In this document: in pieces, positions 10,955-22,324 of the stretch | Layout of the letters: each line of letters opens with the position of its first letter | Numbering within the stretch: the stretch's first letter is position 1 | DNA from: Lineus longissimus | Lineage: Eukaryota > Nemertea > Pilidiophora > Heteronemertea > Lineidae | DNA length: 64,000 nucleotides | Reading direction: 5' to 3' | Assembly: GCF_910592395.1 (NCBI RefSeq) | Contig: NC_088308.1 | Span: 12,477,001 to 12,541,000, forward strand | Notes under the pieces: model-generated | What the model saw: the letters and a program-made list of their open reading frames with translations, nothing else | What the model was told of the DNA's origin: nothing | Database searches by the model: none | Program-made: the position numbers and the translations under genes

Positions 10955-13900
10955 CATCATCCAATGGTAATGATGACAATCCTTCTGGTGAGAATGCAGG
11001 GCATTATGCACGAATCAAAGAGTTGGCTGCCTCCTATCGCAGGGAAAAGAGGAAAACCTATCCTAAAAAGAACTTAAAGCCATATGTGAAGGCTCCATCC
11101 AGGGACATCAATGGTGCTATAGATGGTCCATCAGTTCCCAGAAGAGAAAGAAAAGGGAAGAAAACCTCAACGACAGGTAGATTGTTTTTGGTTGACAAAT
11201 GCCTTCACCTCGTCTGAGCCAGCAATATTCAATTAGGCTTTATAGTAATTATACATGGAAAAATATTGCTGCTAGACTAGGCTTACATTAGTCAATAGTG
11301 CAATTAACTGATAATTTCATGTTCTGGACAAATGGTTTATGCCTACAAATCCAACCCTATCACTGCTATACCTCTTTAAAATTTCTCACCAATCTTTAAA
11401 ATCAAACCAGAAAAATTAGTCTTTTCCACCCTTTTTATGTAAGAAATTCCATGGAAGAAATTGCATCTTTTCTGGCGTAATCTGCATTTGGCCTTAATTT
11501 CAAAATTGCTTGTTTTTCCAGAGAAACTAAAGGACTTTCCTGAGGAATTGAAACCAAGTAATCATGAAGTAGAAATCGATGCACCTTTCGATTTCAAGTG
11601 TTCCAGCAAGGTTTGTGATTTGTCTTTTTAAGGTCTTTTTATTCATCAGCTAGTTGGCTCTATTCCAAGACACAAATCAAGTTGTGTATTTTATAAGGAG
11701 TAAGTTTCCGATTTGACCTACCATACTTTTTACGGCTGCAGAGGTCAAACGACGTGAACCGATTCATCTAAATTTTGAATTTTGTGTTGATCACAAGTAA
11801 GGTTATAGTTTGCAAATGATTTATTCTTTTTTAAAGGTTAATTGGGCAACACTGGCTGCTGATTAAGGCAAATAATGGTATTTTCGAATCAACACTTAGG
11901 AACTTTTTTTTTCTTTCCCGGTAGTATTTATCAATGCACTTTTAATTTACAGTGAGAGCTGAACTTATGGAGCTTCTGAATGGGATTCGGGCTTCCAATA
12001 CTACTGAAGTGCCAGGCACTGAATCTGAATGGAAGAAAAGGCATTTTGTTGCGCATGCTGACTGGAAGCAAAGACAAGAGGAGAGTTGGGAGGAGGTGTG
12101 GGAGCCAGTATTGAGGTCAATACTTAGGAAAATGGGAAAACATAGTTCATCATGTGCAGTTTGTGTCTCATGTGCGTCGTCAGCTGTTATCAGGTATGAT
12201 ATATTTATAGGAGATAAATTTGTTTTCAAAGTGTACATGTAACAGGCACTAAAAATAACTGAAGGAACACAGCTCTTTAATCAAAACACAATTTGTTCTC
12301 TAGAATGTGATTCAGAGTCTGGAGCTGAAGATAGAAGCTGCAAGAACACCACGGTTTTCCCTTGTGCCATGGTCAACCCAGTTTGTTGACCAGGTTTTCC
12401 AGCCTTCTGCCCTATCTTCGGGAGTTTTTCAATTAATTATATACACACTTTCATTCTTTTCAGATTCTTATAAAGTTCATTGGTTTAAATAACATGACAT
12501 GATTTGAAAGATAGCAATTAACACGACAGTATTAAAGGGGCTTTCTTCATATTAGCAGTTTGTGCAGTTACGATGCATGTCGAGTTCACTGCTATATCGA
12601 TCAGTTTAAAAGTTTATCATTTTCATTTCAGATGCTTCAAAGAGTCGGGCTTCTCTACGAAAGCGTCTTGAAAAGGAGAGAAAGCAACTTCAGCATTGTG
12701 TTAGTCTGCTGTCATGTTTCTGTGGACGAAGTCACGCAAGAGGACTATTTGTTGCCTTGGCATAATCCTGCAGGTTGGCATTCACTTCATATTCATTTAC
12801 CCACAAACTTCACTTAGTACATGTAACACAAAGTCCAGGACACAAATAACTCCAAGTGGTAATGTCCTGCAGTCATTTTCGATTGTTCAGAGAAATTGAT
12901 CCAGCTGTTGTTTATCAAGCAATTTGAGGTTTAAAGCCTGGGTCGGCATTTTGCTCTAGGCTTACTGGTACATTGGTCTTCAAGTGATGTAAAGTACATT
13001 CTACCTTGTACATTTAACACAATTTGGTTGCAATGTAGCATTGGTTGCAAGTAAAATGTTAAGTTGCGCCTCAATCTTATAGTCACATTTCTGACATATC
13101 CAGCATGTATTTTTACCAGCGTTTCGTATGTACATGTAGGAGGGATGGAGCAAGAAACTTTTAGCCTGTAGTCCTAATATTTGTTTCTTCAATTCAGGGA
13201 ACAAGGGAGAAACATTTGCTTTGAAGAAGAAAATAGTTGATATACATGAACACATGACCAGGTACATCGAGGAATTGCCTGTGCTCATTCAAGAGATGGT
13301 ATCAACTGTTCTTTTCTTCAAGAAAAAAATCAACACCTTGGAAGACAGAATCAACACCGTGAACAATGAGGCCATCAAAAACCAAGGTAGTGGCCATGCA
13401 ATTATTTTTACCCAACATTTGTGGAGGTTGATGCATACATGCATGCCGTTCTTCTGTCTATCCCAAAGACCAATGTCATGTCAGTCGGTGGTAGAGCATT
13501 TTCAATTGGAGCCCCTCAGCTGTGGAACAAACTTCCTTCAACTGTTAGGAACTGCAGCTCTCTGTTATCTTTCAAGGGACAACTCAAACATTTGCTTTTT
13601 AAAGAGGCCTATCAAGCGCTTTGAGCGGCCAGTTAATGGTTGGATACTGCGCTATATAAGACTCGTATTATATTATATATATGTACTTGTCTTGCTGTGG
13701 CACTACCTCTGAATTAACCTGGGCTGTGGATGCAGATCTGGATCTGATTGCAACTTCGTTCTTTCCCAGCTCAGGTTCAGTTTACTAATACAAATGTACT
13801 ACGCCCTGCTTTTAATTAATTCAAACCGAATGCCTTTCATTAATCTAACTGGACAGACATAAACTATTGGTTTGCAGATGTATGTGCATTACCTTTGTTG

Positions 13901-14166
13901 ATGACTTCAGAATTTTAATGTCCAGCTCTCCTTCTATTTAGGAAAACCATGGATTGGTGATGTTGCTGCTGGAATCAAAGGAATTCTACACAGACCTTCT
14001 CCTAGAAGCAACAGATGTATTTGAATGTATAGACACTGACATAGAGATCGTGGTGTATTTTGAGGAAGGGGAGGTGCAACCTGGTGGTGAAGAATTAAAT
14101 TCGGAGGAGGATGCGTCCAGCTCTGAGGAGGAGGATTGTGATGACATTGGCATTGAGTACGTGTAA
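10955..14166 (+). pseudogene. KDZ-transposase-like spliced gene, core missing, frameshifted
   Basis: Exons inferred from AG/GT borders: 10955-11176, 11522-11610, 11953-12193, 12632-12773, 13198-13386 and 13942-14166, with AATAAA at 14795-14800. The first exons are basic (YRREKRKTYPKKNLKPY). The third has a W-rich stretch followed by CAVCVSC, resembling the cysteine cluster that precedes the KDZ domain of Kyakuja/Dileera/Zisupton transposases. The later exons are charged and helical (LRKRLEKERKQLQ, then KKINTLEDRINTVNNEA) and the protein ends in an acidic tail (SEEDASSSEEEDCDD). There is no room for the several-hundred-residue catalytic core between 12,193 and 12,632. Reading frames switch inside the 12,632 and 13,942 exons, and the 11,610-11,953 junction is out of phase, so the copy looks internally deleted and decayed. 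The family call is from general resemblance only. Confidence 0.45.
13400..13690 (+). mobile_element. 5'-truncated non-LTR retrotransposon, 3' end
   Basis: The end of a reverse-transcriptase ORF is open to a TGA at 13,622-13,624. It contains GGRAFSIGAPQLWNKLPSTV, the typical last block of CR1/L2/jockey-group ORF2 proteins. A short 3' UTR with GCGCTATATAAGACTCG and an ATTATATTATATAT tail follows. It sits in the last intron of the KDZ-like gene, same strand. The catalytic region is absent. Confidence 0.8.
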
Positions 14167-15095
14167 TTAACCCTTTGAAGCCGGATTTATTTCAGAAATC
14201 CCGATCTTTTTCAACTTGATTTGGTCTAAGTTTGTCTAAAAGGGTATAGTGTCCCCAAATGTCACTCGAAGCTAACAAAGTATGCCACGAGATGCTAACG
14301 TTTTCGGAACTCTGTGGCATCTCTTAAGGCCCTTGCAGAGGTTCTCAAGAAGCATGTTTGTGAATAAGGTGACTTTTTCTAGTGAAAGTTCGAACTTCCA
14401 ATGCAGTTTATTGGGAAACTACGCCACAAATCAGGTGTTGTGACGACCCTAAAATGACGTCATATGGCAAAAAGTGTCAACTGAGGCAAAACTGTTCAGT
14501 GAGAGTTTTTTTTGCTCGTCTGGCGCTCAGGAATCTGCCAACTGTTCGACGATACAGCGATGTTCCGGCCCTGGGGACAAACTTAGCCATGAGGGGGGTA
14601 CCTGCTGCTGGTTAATTTTTTTATCTGACCGCAGGGGGCTAGGCTGATGTCCTGCAACTCCCAAAACGACTTAGAATTATTGCCGGACCACTAGGGACCT
14701 TGGAAAATGCCTTTTGTTTAATCTGATATATTGTGAATCCACCAATTATGTATAAGCAGATTTGTATTACTGGCTGAATGTGAATTTCAGCAGCAATAAA
14801 ATGATTCTTGCATCAAATTACATGCACTTGTTTTCATTGTTGCTCACCTTGGGTGAACACAGCTGATACTATCAGGCTGCCTACATGTATAAAGAAACAT
14901 CAATTTTTGCCGGAAATGAGCAGACAGGTGTCAAAGATGTGTATGGTCAAGTAGCATCTGCCTCATCTTGACTGAGAAAGGTTGTGTATTCAAGTTGCCC
15001 TTGTCCTTGTGCCATCCCCTGAAGGCCACGCTTTGAAGTGACTGACCATTGTATTGTCCTGCATGTACATGTATACATGTATCGGGCTGTTGGAT
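14167..15095. other. 3' flank of KDZ-like gene; non-coding
   Basis: The stretch contains the likely poly-A signal AATAAA (14795-14800) and otherwise no recognisable gene. The 77-codon ORF at 14,382-14,615 has no motif. Confidence 0.4.
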
Positions 15096-15099
15096 TACT

Positions 15100-15770
15100 G
15101 AGAAAAATCAAACTACTCTGAATGACATCTTCAAAGACCGTACTTCAGTATGCCGTAGGTGTATTCTGGTTGGATGTGACATTGTCTCAAGTAAACCATC
15201 ATTCTGAATTACATACCATATGCAGCTGCAGTATTTTGGTTAGAAGTGACATTATATCGTACATGTAGGTAAACCCAACTCTTCTGAATGACATCATCAG
15301 AGTCATTATTTCCGTACGATCAGGCGTATTCAGGTTGGATGTGACATTGTGTCGAAAGTAAACCGACCATTCTGGATGACGTCTCAGAGACGGTATTTCC
15401 ATACGATCAGGCGTATTCAAGTTGGATGTGACATTGTGTCGAAAGTAAACCGACCATTCTGGATGACGTCTTCAGAGACGGTATTTCCATACGGTCAGGC
15501 GTATTCAGGTTGGATGTGACATTGTGTCGAAAGTAAACCGACCATTCTGGATAATGTCTTCAGAGACGGTATTTCCATACGGTCCGGCGTATTCATGATC
15601 AGGTGGGATGTGACATTTTTTAAAGCATTTTCCATGACATCTTGTGTATATTCTGGGTGGGTGTGACAAATCCTTAAGTAACCCAAACATTCTGAATGAC
15701 GTCTTCAAAGGCAGTATTTCCGTATGTGGCAGGTGTATTCTTGTTGGACGTGACGTTGTCTAAAGTCAAG
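15100..15770. repeat. Minisatellite, ~70-90 bp units
   Basis: About eight units share GTTGGATGTGACATTGT, AAGTAAACC, CATTCTGAATGACGTC and a CAGAGACGGTATTTCC-like string. The central units (about 15,320-15,590) are most alike, with a spacing near 88 bp. Edge units are diverged. The short minus-strand ORFs here arise from the repeat. Confidence 0.8.
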
Positions 15771-16027
15771 TGTTACCTTGCTGTGAGGACACTCCAATAT
15801 CGTCTGCAATTGAAAGGCGTCCTGGTTGCATTCCACCCAAACCAATTCAGCACCGGTGTCCTTATTAGAGAGGTATCCACAGAGGGAGGCTCCAAGTCCA
15901 ATGTACATGTAAAGTACGCTGTAATTTGCAATCCTAGCACATGTAGCCAGACTTCTCTATTGATGCCAGTTCAAGAGGAACTCAGTATCAAGTGCCGGTC
16001 TGGATATTGTCTCAAGGTATGAATTCA

Positions 16028-16161
16028 GGGACCATCTCACAGGTACGTTTTTTGAAGCAAAAATGACTCAAGTCACTTAGTCTTGGGTGTGACCACACTC
16101 AAAAAGACTAAATGACTTACCCGTAGTCTTTTAGGCTTCAAAATACTTTTGAGATGGTCCC
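16028..16161. repeat. Foldback hairpin element
   Basis: GGGACCATCTCA at 16,028 is matched in reverse complement by TGAGATGGTCCC at 16,150-16,161. Further inside, TTTTGAAGC and ACTTAGTCTT pair with GCTTCAAAA and AAGACTAAAT. It is about 134 bp with arms near 55 bp. No ORF. Confidence 0.65.
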
Positions 16162-16245
16162 TTATAATACATGTAGTCAAGTCGCTGTGAGGTAGCAAAG
16201 ATAAAGGCAAGACTATATGTATCTAATAATATGAAAAACGCCACG

Positions 16246-16251
16246 TTTATT
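16246..16251 (-). terminator. Poly-A signal of chromodomain gene
   Basis: TTTATT on the plus strand reads AATAAA on the minus strand. It lies about 330 bp downstream of the predicted stop at 16,579. It fits cleavage near 16,225-16,235. Confidence 0.5.
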
Positions 16252-16578
16252 GAATGATACATGTATACAACAGCCACAGATTGTCTGAAAAAACAATAAT
16301 TCCACAGTACATGTACATGTAACTTACATTTACTTTTAATGAGACCTTTGAAAGATATGATAAGTTTACATTGTTACTATATTTGTGCCAATTCAATATT
16401 ATCCATTATGTAATCTTTCATCAAAAGTGATCATGTGAGTTTATGTCAGAATGAATAATGCGTGGAGGTGAAGAAGGAATACCGAAATACGTGAATTCCA
16501 CTGAACAAAAAAACACAGGCGGGAGGATTTGCACAAATTCACATCAATTTTTTCAACAATCGAAAGACATGAGGTGCA

Positions 16579-19500
16579 TCACTTCTTGTGCGTTCCGGAA
16601 CCTAAAATAGAGGAAATTAAAAGAACCACTATTATGCAGATATTAGTATCACACGACATCATATCATTTTCTTCAAGGGTACACTACCAAAATATATGGA
16701 ATTAAGGCGAAGAAAACAAGCAAATCTCAATTACACTGCATTCATGCTGCAACCTCATACTAGTTTGAGATGCCTTTGAACCAAAGACTTCCACTGCTTT
16801 GAAGTGTTCCCAACAATGTTTTCACCAGCGAAGTGTTTTTATTGAATAGAAACCGTTCTGTAATTGCAATACAAAAGCCTTTTGAATGGACAGGTGAGTT
16901 TTATGACATCTTTTAATGTATCATCTGAAGGAATTTCAATAAATTGATTGTCAATCCTTCCTTTTGACTCCACAATTCTGATAAACGATAATTATGTGAT
17001 AAGCTACAGTTGTTCGAATTGGGCACTACCTCTAAGAAACTGCTGCATCAGCCTGACTCACAACCACTACAACATCAACTGCATAGAGCACACAGTCATA
17101 ATCCTTTCAATCATGATTTACCTGATTTTTCTTTGTAAGAAGAGATGAGAGGAGAAGTTACATCTTCCGCTTTCACCCATGAGTTGTGGGACGCATCATA
17201 TCCTTGCCACTTTATGTAATACGTGTTGTTTTTGGGGTCGTAGTTGTCTATTCTCTCAGCTGCGCAATAGTCTCCTGCAAAATAAGTCAATTACATTTCA
17301 TTCTGATGGCCATGCGACCAAATTGTCCCCCCCCCGATTGGATATGAGGATACAGGGGTCAGTTCCTCATTAAACCTTTCAACAACTGAACATTTGGCTA
17401 AATGTTTCTTTGTAATCTCATTGCATCATGCACTCCGAGGAGTCCATTATTTCAATGGAAATATCACATAACTGTTTGTTTTTGCTCCGCAAATTAAATT
17501 TCTAAATCAGCTTATGGTTGCAAATTTCTATCAAAAATCCTATCCTCCTGATGATGTGATGCAATGATGCCATGAAGACAAGTGCTACATTTTCTATATA
17601 TCTTATGACCACTGTTATTTCCAACACGGCAACTTGAATCTAATAAAAATTTCTTACCCTTCGCCTTGCTTGCTTTTCCCTTGCTGGCTTTTCTTTTCTG
17701 AAAAAAGTGGTACGTGTTTCCATTGATAGTGCTTCTTACATGTACATGTACAATAAGAAAACCGCACGAGTGTCTGATCCGAGTATCCAGATTGCACGAG
17801 ATGATTTTCTACGGCTTGAAAAGCTCTCGCCCTGCGTAGAAAATCATCGAGTGCAATCTGGATACTCGGATCAGACACTCGTGCAGTTTTCTATTTATCA
17901 TATACGTCTGCCAGATCACTGCACTTAGGGTATATGATAAAAGTGCTTAACGACAGACAAAGTCAAAGCCAACAATGCTGGACAAGATGAAATCGTAAGG
18001 ATATAAGCTCACCCATGTGAGCCAAGAATAGAAAATGCCCACAACATTACCATGACAAAAAAGGGAACTATTGACTTTTACACTAGAATTAGAAATTACA
18101 ATTAGATAATTAGACAACCAAACCATTGGGTACATGCGTACTCGTTATCAAATTGGATATTGGTGGTGCAATAATAACACACACTCAGGTTTGATAAGAA
18201 AGAATTTGAAAATACACTATTATTTCTGGAGGCCAAGGCAAAAATTAGAGAGTACAGTCGCGCTCGAAAGTTTACATACAATTCAAAGGATGATATAACC
18301 CTGTCTCTTTCTCTGCAACTACAGAACGAATAGTATATAGTTTACAGGAAGTCTATCATCACATCTCGTCATCAACTAAAAAACATACTTCTGTTTCATT
18401 AATTTCATTGTTTTATGAGCTCTATTTGAGAACAATGCATATTTCAGAGTGTCATAAGTTTACATACACCTACCTTATCTACTAGTTGTTTGGCCTTGAG
18501 GTGGGCAATGCAATGGCTTTTATCTTGTCTCCACTACCTGTTGACCATCATGATTATGTCATAGCTCAGGTGGCGCCACTGTAGCAGTATAAAAGGGACT
18601 GGGTTTCTGCTCAGGTCATTTGCCAGCTTCGCGCCATCATGGGGAAGTCAAAGGAGTACTCTCAAGATCTGATAGAGTCGCCTGTCCACTTGAACCAGTC
18701 TGGTACTTCACTAAGAGCCATTTTCAAGCAGCTTGATATGCCACGGGCGTCAGTTCAGACAATAAAGCAGAAGTACAGGGACCCAGGGACAACAGCAACC
18801 TTACCAAGGTCAGGAAGAAAGCGCAAGCTGACAGCCAAAGATGAGCCCACATTGGTTAGAAAGGTGCACATTAACCCTGAGACGACCAAGAAACACCTCT
18901 GCCAGGAATTAGAAGCTACAGAGACAAATGTGTCACTGTCCACTGTCCAGAAGGTCTTGCATCGTAGTGGACTACGAGGCTGCAGGGCAAGAAAGAAGCC
19001 AGCAGTACGTTTGGCAAAACGGGGGGGGGGGGGTAATCCAAAGAACACCGTACCGACTGTGAAGCACGGAGGTGGCAGCATTATGCTATGGGGATGTTTT
19101 GCTGTGGAACCTTGACAAACATGCCACAGGTTTTCCCATAAAGTCATGATGACAGATTGGACATGACAAGTTTAAGTCTGAACAATCTCAAGGTCTAAAA
19201 AGAATTCGGTGATGGAAACTTGGTCACACACATACCTTAGCTTTGACTGACTTCCTATTGTTCACAGGTTGAGAAGTTGCCTCAGGCCTACTTGCTGGTG
19301 CAGCCTGTAAAAGAGAAGGCAAACACATCTGGGTCAGACGGTCTAGTAAAGAGGTCACATGCCACAATCTGAAGATTATTGTCAGTCACTTTTAGTGGCA
19401 GTGTATCTGCTCCTCAATCTTTTGGGTATTATTTGTACCTCTGCATATAACCATTGGCAATGAAATCGGAAAAAAGATTTCAAAGATGGCTGCTATGCAG

Positions 19501-20751
19501 CAAGAATTTTCGCAAAGATGAAGAAGTTAAAATTTAGAATGGCAATTCCCAATGATGCTAACATTGCACGATAATATATCGCCAGGTCTGCTTTGTATCC
19601 CCATTTTACTATTTCTGTCATGCAGACATGGCGCTAATTTAATTACCCTTTAAAAAGTGGCAGTACTGTACTGTCATCATAATCATTGTGGGTCCACTTT
19701 TAATAACCATTCCTGGTCCTCAGTGGTTCAGTTACAATAACAGCGTGCGTGAGGAAGTCACTCATAATTCATTAACTAAATCAATTTACCGGTAGGCCTG
19801 GCCTGGTGGGCTGCTAAGCTTCTGTAAATGCAGTGCTAGATACCACGGCTATCTACATTTGTACCATACCATCATCTTCTCACGATGTGGCAGTACAATA
19901 GACAGTTTCGAGAAAGACCCTGACCAAACTCCTCGCATGCGTGGAGAGTGTCCAGAACAATACGAGAAGGATTAAAACTTTATTCTCTCCATTGTTTGGT
20001 TGCAGAGAGAGGGAAACGGGAAAGAGTCACAGTTGCATCCTTTTTTTTCACAATCCAAATGCCAATTTTGTTTTTACATGTACCAAGTTTGAAGGGAACC
20101 TTTTCAGAGTAAGCCTATGACTGTAATGTATTTGCTGTAGTAAAAGTCCAGATTTCCAAGATTACGTAACAACTTGGACAAAACTATAGCCTCGCTATAC
20201 GATACTCGCATTTCATGATTTTTGCATCGACATTATTCAATTGTGATTGTCGTCACACTGTGGGCTTATAATTAATAAACCGTGAGATGCACTTGACTTA
20301 ATGATTACCTACCCATATCGCGATATCACAAGTTTGCATCTCACAGTTTATGTGATTTATAATAAATAGCCCACACTGTCACTGCGTCTGCATAATACCA
20401 ATACTAGTAATAGGCCTACCCATCTCCTATAGGTGAAACAAGCAAACAAATCAAGATTCCGCTTATCATTAAATGTCAAGGGTCCATAAATAACTTTATA
20501 CCTCTGTCAGTCTGCACAGCAGCTGCCTGCTGTTCATGCATTTCATTTCAGTAACATTCGATGCATCATGTGCATAGGCCTATGTTATTGACATTGTATG
20601 CAGGCTGTACCGAAAGGGGCTGGCTGGTTTGGTTGGCCAAACGCCGCCAATGTCGATTATGTAAAGAAAACTTCACAATAATATTGATACCTGCTAAATC
20701 TTCATTAACCATGCTATTACCTGTATCATTATTGTTACTGGTAGAATCCAT
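16579..20751 (-). CDS. Small chromodomain protein (multi-exon)
   Basis: Minus-strand exons with matching phases: 19304-19236 (AAPASRPEATSQPVNNRKSV), 17697-17658 (lysine-rich KRKASKGKASKAK), 17274-17122 (chromodomain) and 16601-16579 (SGTHKK then stop). The chromodomain reads DYCAAERIDNYD followed by YYIKWQGYDASHNSWVKAED, with the usual Y-hydrophobic-KW-GY and NSW positions; such folds bind methylated histone tails. A first exon with ATG at 20,751 (MDSTSNNNDT, donor at 20,720) is likely, but its phase 1 does not match the phase-0 start of the 19,304 exon, so a small exon is missing from this model. The protein would be about 110-120 residues, nuclear by its basic tract. A Tc1 copy and a hairpin element lie in the 1.5-kb intron. 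Confidence 0.6.
17757..17891. repeat. Near-perfect palindrome in chromodomain intron
   Basis: Arms of about 58 bp (GAAAACCGCACGAGTGTC leading to GATTTTCTACG, and the reverse complement) surround a loop near 17,815-17,834. The two arms differ at only a few positions, so the duplication is recent. No ORF. Confidence 0.85.
18255..19115 (+). mobile_element. Tc1-family transposon, internally deleted
   Basis: The left end CAGTCGCGCTCGAAAG follows TA at 18,253-18,254. A related inner repeat (AAGTTTACATACACC, to 18,470) lies about 190 bp inside, the IR/DR arrangement known from Sleeping Beauty-type elements. The ORF from 18,639 starts MGKSKEYSQDLIESPVHLNQ and has the paired-like helix-turn-helix region of Tc1 transposases to about 19,010. 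A G-run (19,021-19,033) then joins directly to NPKNTVPTVKHGGGSIMLWG, which normally lies roughly 90 residues further on, so most of the first catalytic region is lost. The ORF stops at 19,115 and no right TIR is visible. The copy is inactive. Confidence 0.88.
19350..20240. other. First-intron DNA of chromodomain gene
   Basis: No exon could be recognised here, although the frame mismatch between the first and second chromodomain exons suggests one may be hidden. A T-run lies near 20,040. Confidence 0.35.
20251..20384. repeat. Foldback hairpin element
   Basis: CACTGTGGGC and CCGTGAGATGCA in the left half pair with TGCATCTCACAG and GCCCACACTGTC in the right half. Arms are about 45-55 bp and imperfect. 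It lies in the predicted first intron of the chromodomain gene. Confidence 0.6.
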
Positions 20752-20769
20752 TTCGTCCCGATGGTAAGC

Positions 20770-22300
20770 GATATATTACGACAAATGAATTGAGGTCCGA
20801 CTCTTAAGAAATTCTGCTAACCGGGCATTTCGCAATCTTGAGACCAGAGGCGCTGATTTCGTCACTTTCGCAATCCTCCGTTGGCGTCGTGATTACGTTC
20901 GGTTGACTCATCACCCAGCGGAATAGGAAAAAGTAGGCCTATCATCCTGAGCTTGGGGGCATTTCCAATCAAACGTGAGGCGGAGAGAGTAAAAAAATCA
21001 ATGTGCAGCCAAAGGCGTGGTGGTGGTTGGGGTCCGTGGGCGGGCACGTTTATGGGTGGGGATCAGGGGAGGGTACTCTTCCACTATTTTCCTTGTGCTT
21101 GCAAGCTGACTCGGGCTGATATCTTCAGAGGACTACAATAACGATTACACTGGACCGGTGTAGAAGTTTAAAATGTCCTAGGATAGAATGTCCGGGAAAC
21201 AAAGGATTCTATTATGCGCTTCAATCTCTGAGCTATTGCATTGTCAGTCATGGTCTCGATAGACCAGATAATAGGACCATAAAAATATTATTATTATAGC
21301 AGAATACAATAGGGCCGGACACTTTTTCCAGGGGACATTTTCTACTTTTACACCGGCAGTTCGTACTGGTCGGGGCGAACGGTCGGAGCGCATAACGGGG
21401 ACGTCAAAGGCAGATGTTCGGTAATTCAAAGCATTGCCTGCACTAAAAAGGGTAGGGCCTAAATGCGGGGTCTATGGTAGGGTGCAATCGGAGGGGGGGG
21501 GCGGGCGGGCGGGCGGGCGCCCGGGGAGCGGGGACGAGCGGGCATTGACCATATATTAAAACAAAAGATCAACAACCTAACCTCCTTCACTATAACGGAC
21601 TCCTGATTGGCTGTTCATTAATCGTAGAATACCCACGATATAAAGGCCAGATGTCAATCGTACATATACCACGTTTGTTTGGAGGAGACTACGTTGACTA
21701 TATAACCCGCGCGTGAAACGACAATTCCGAATCAGTTGCGATGTGCGAGCTGCGTTTGATTTCACGCAATCGGTTTAGCAAGTTCAGTCATTGGAAAATC
21801 CATTGAAGCAATCCATGCGATTTTCACGCGCGTAATTTCATTTGTATCGCCCTCAAGGCCAAAACTCACAAGACCCCAAAGCCGATTTACAACCGCTGTC
21901 GAAAATATTTGTCGCCGCGGTGGTAAATGTTTCTCAACGCGGGTTTGAAAATATTTGTCACCGTGGTGGTAAATGTTTCTCACCGTGGTGGTAAATGTTT
22001 ACAACCACGAGTGTAATTGGTCAATTGTCAGGTATCAGGCTGTACTATGAGAACGTGAGTACGGAGATACCCCTGCGCGGTGATAAACATTTTCCACCGC
22101 GGTGAGAAATAATTGCACGCCCCATCAGTAGATCAGTAGATGACTGACCAAAACTAACGCTGACCTGTCCAAAATTACAGTTTATTCTGAAAGCACGTGC
22201 TGTGGATTCAGGAGGGACGTCATCCCGAGCTTGGCTAATGATTTGTAGAACAGATGTGAGGGGTATTCTAGGACAGGTGCCATAGGCTGCAGTATTTGCA
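20770..22300. other. Intergenic, GC-rich patches, repeats
   Basis: The region upstream of the chromodomain start. It holds a GGGC/CGGG tract (21,490-21,530, G-quadruplex-like) and a tandem CCGTGGTGGTAAATGTTTCT repeat at about 21,905-22,010, with an inverted relative near 22,075-22,110. A fragment shared with 6.07 kb lies near 21,860. No coding exon is recognised. Confidence 0.45.
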
Positions 22301-22324
22301 TGCTTCCAGTCTTTCCAGCGGCGC

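Noticed and set aside
21490-21530. CpG-island promoter at the GGGC tract
   Set aside because: The tract is a simple repeat with no adjacent first exon. The nearest gene start (20,751) is about 750 bp away with no clear link.
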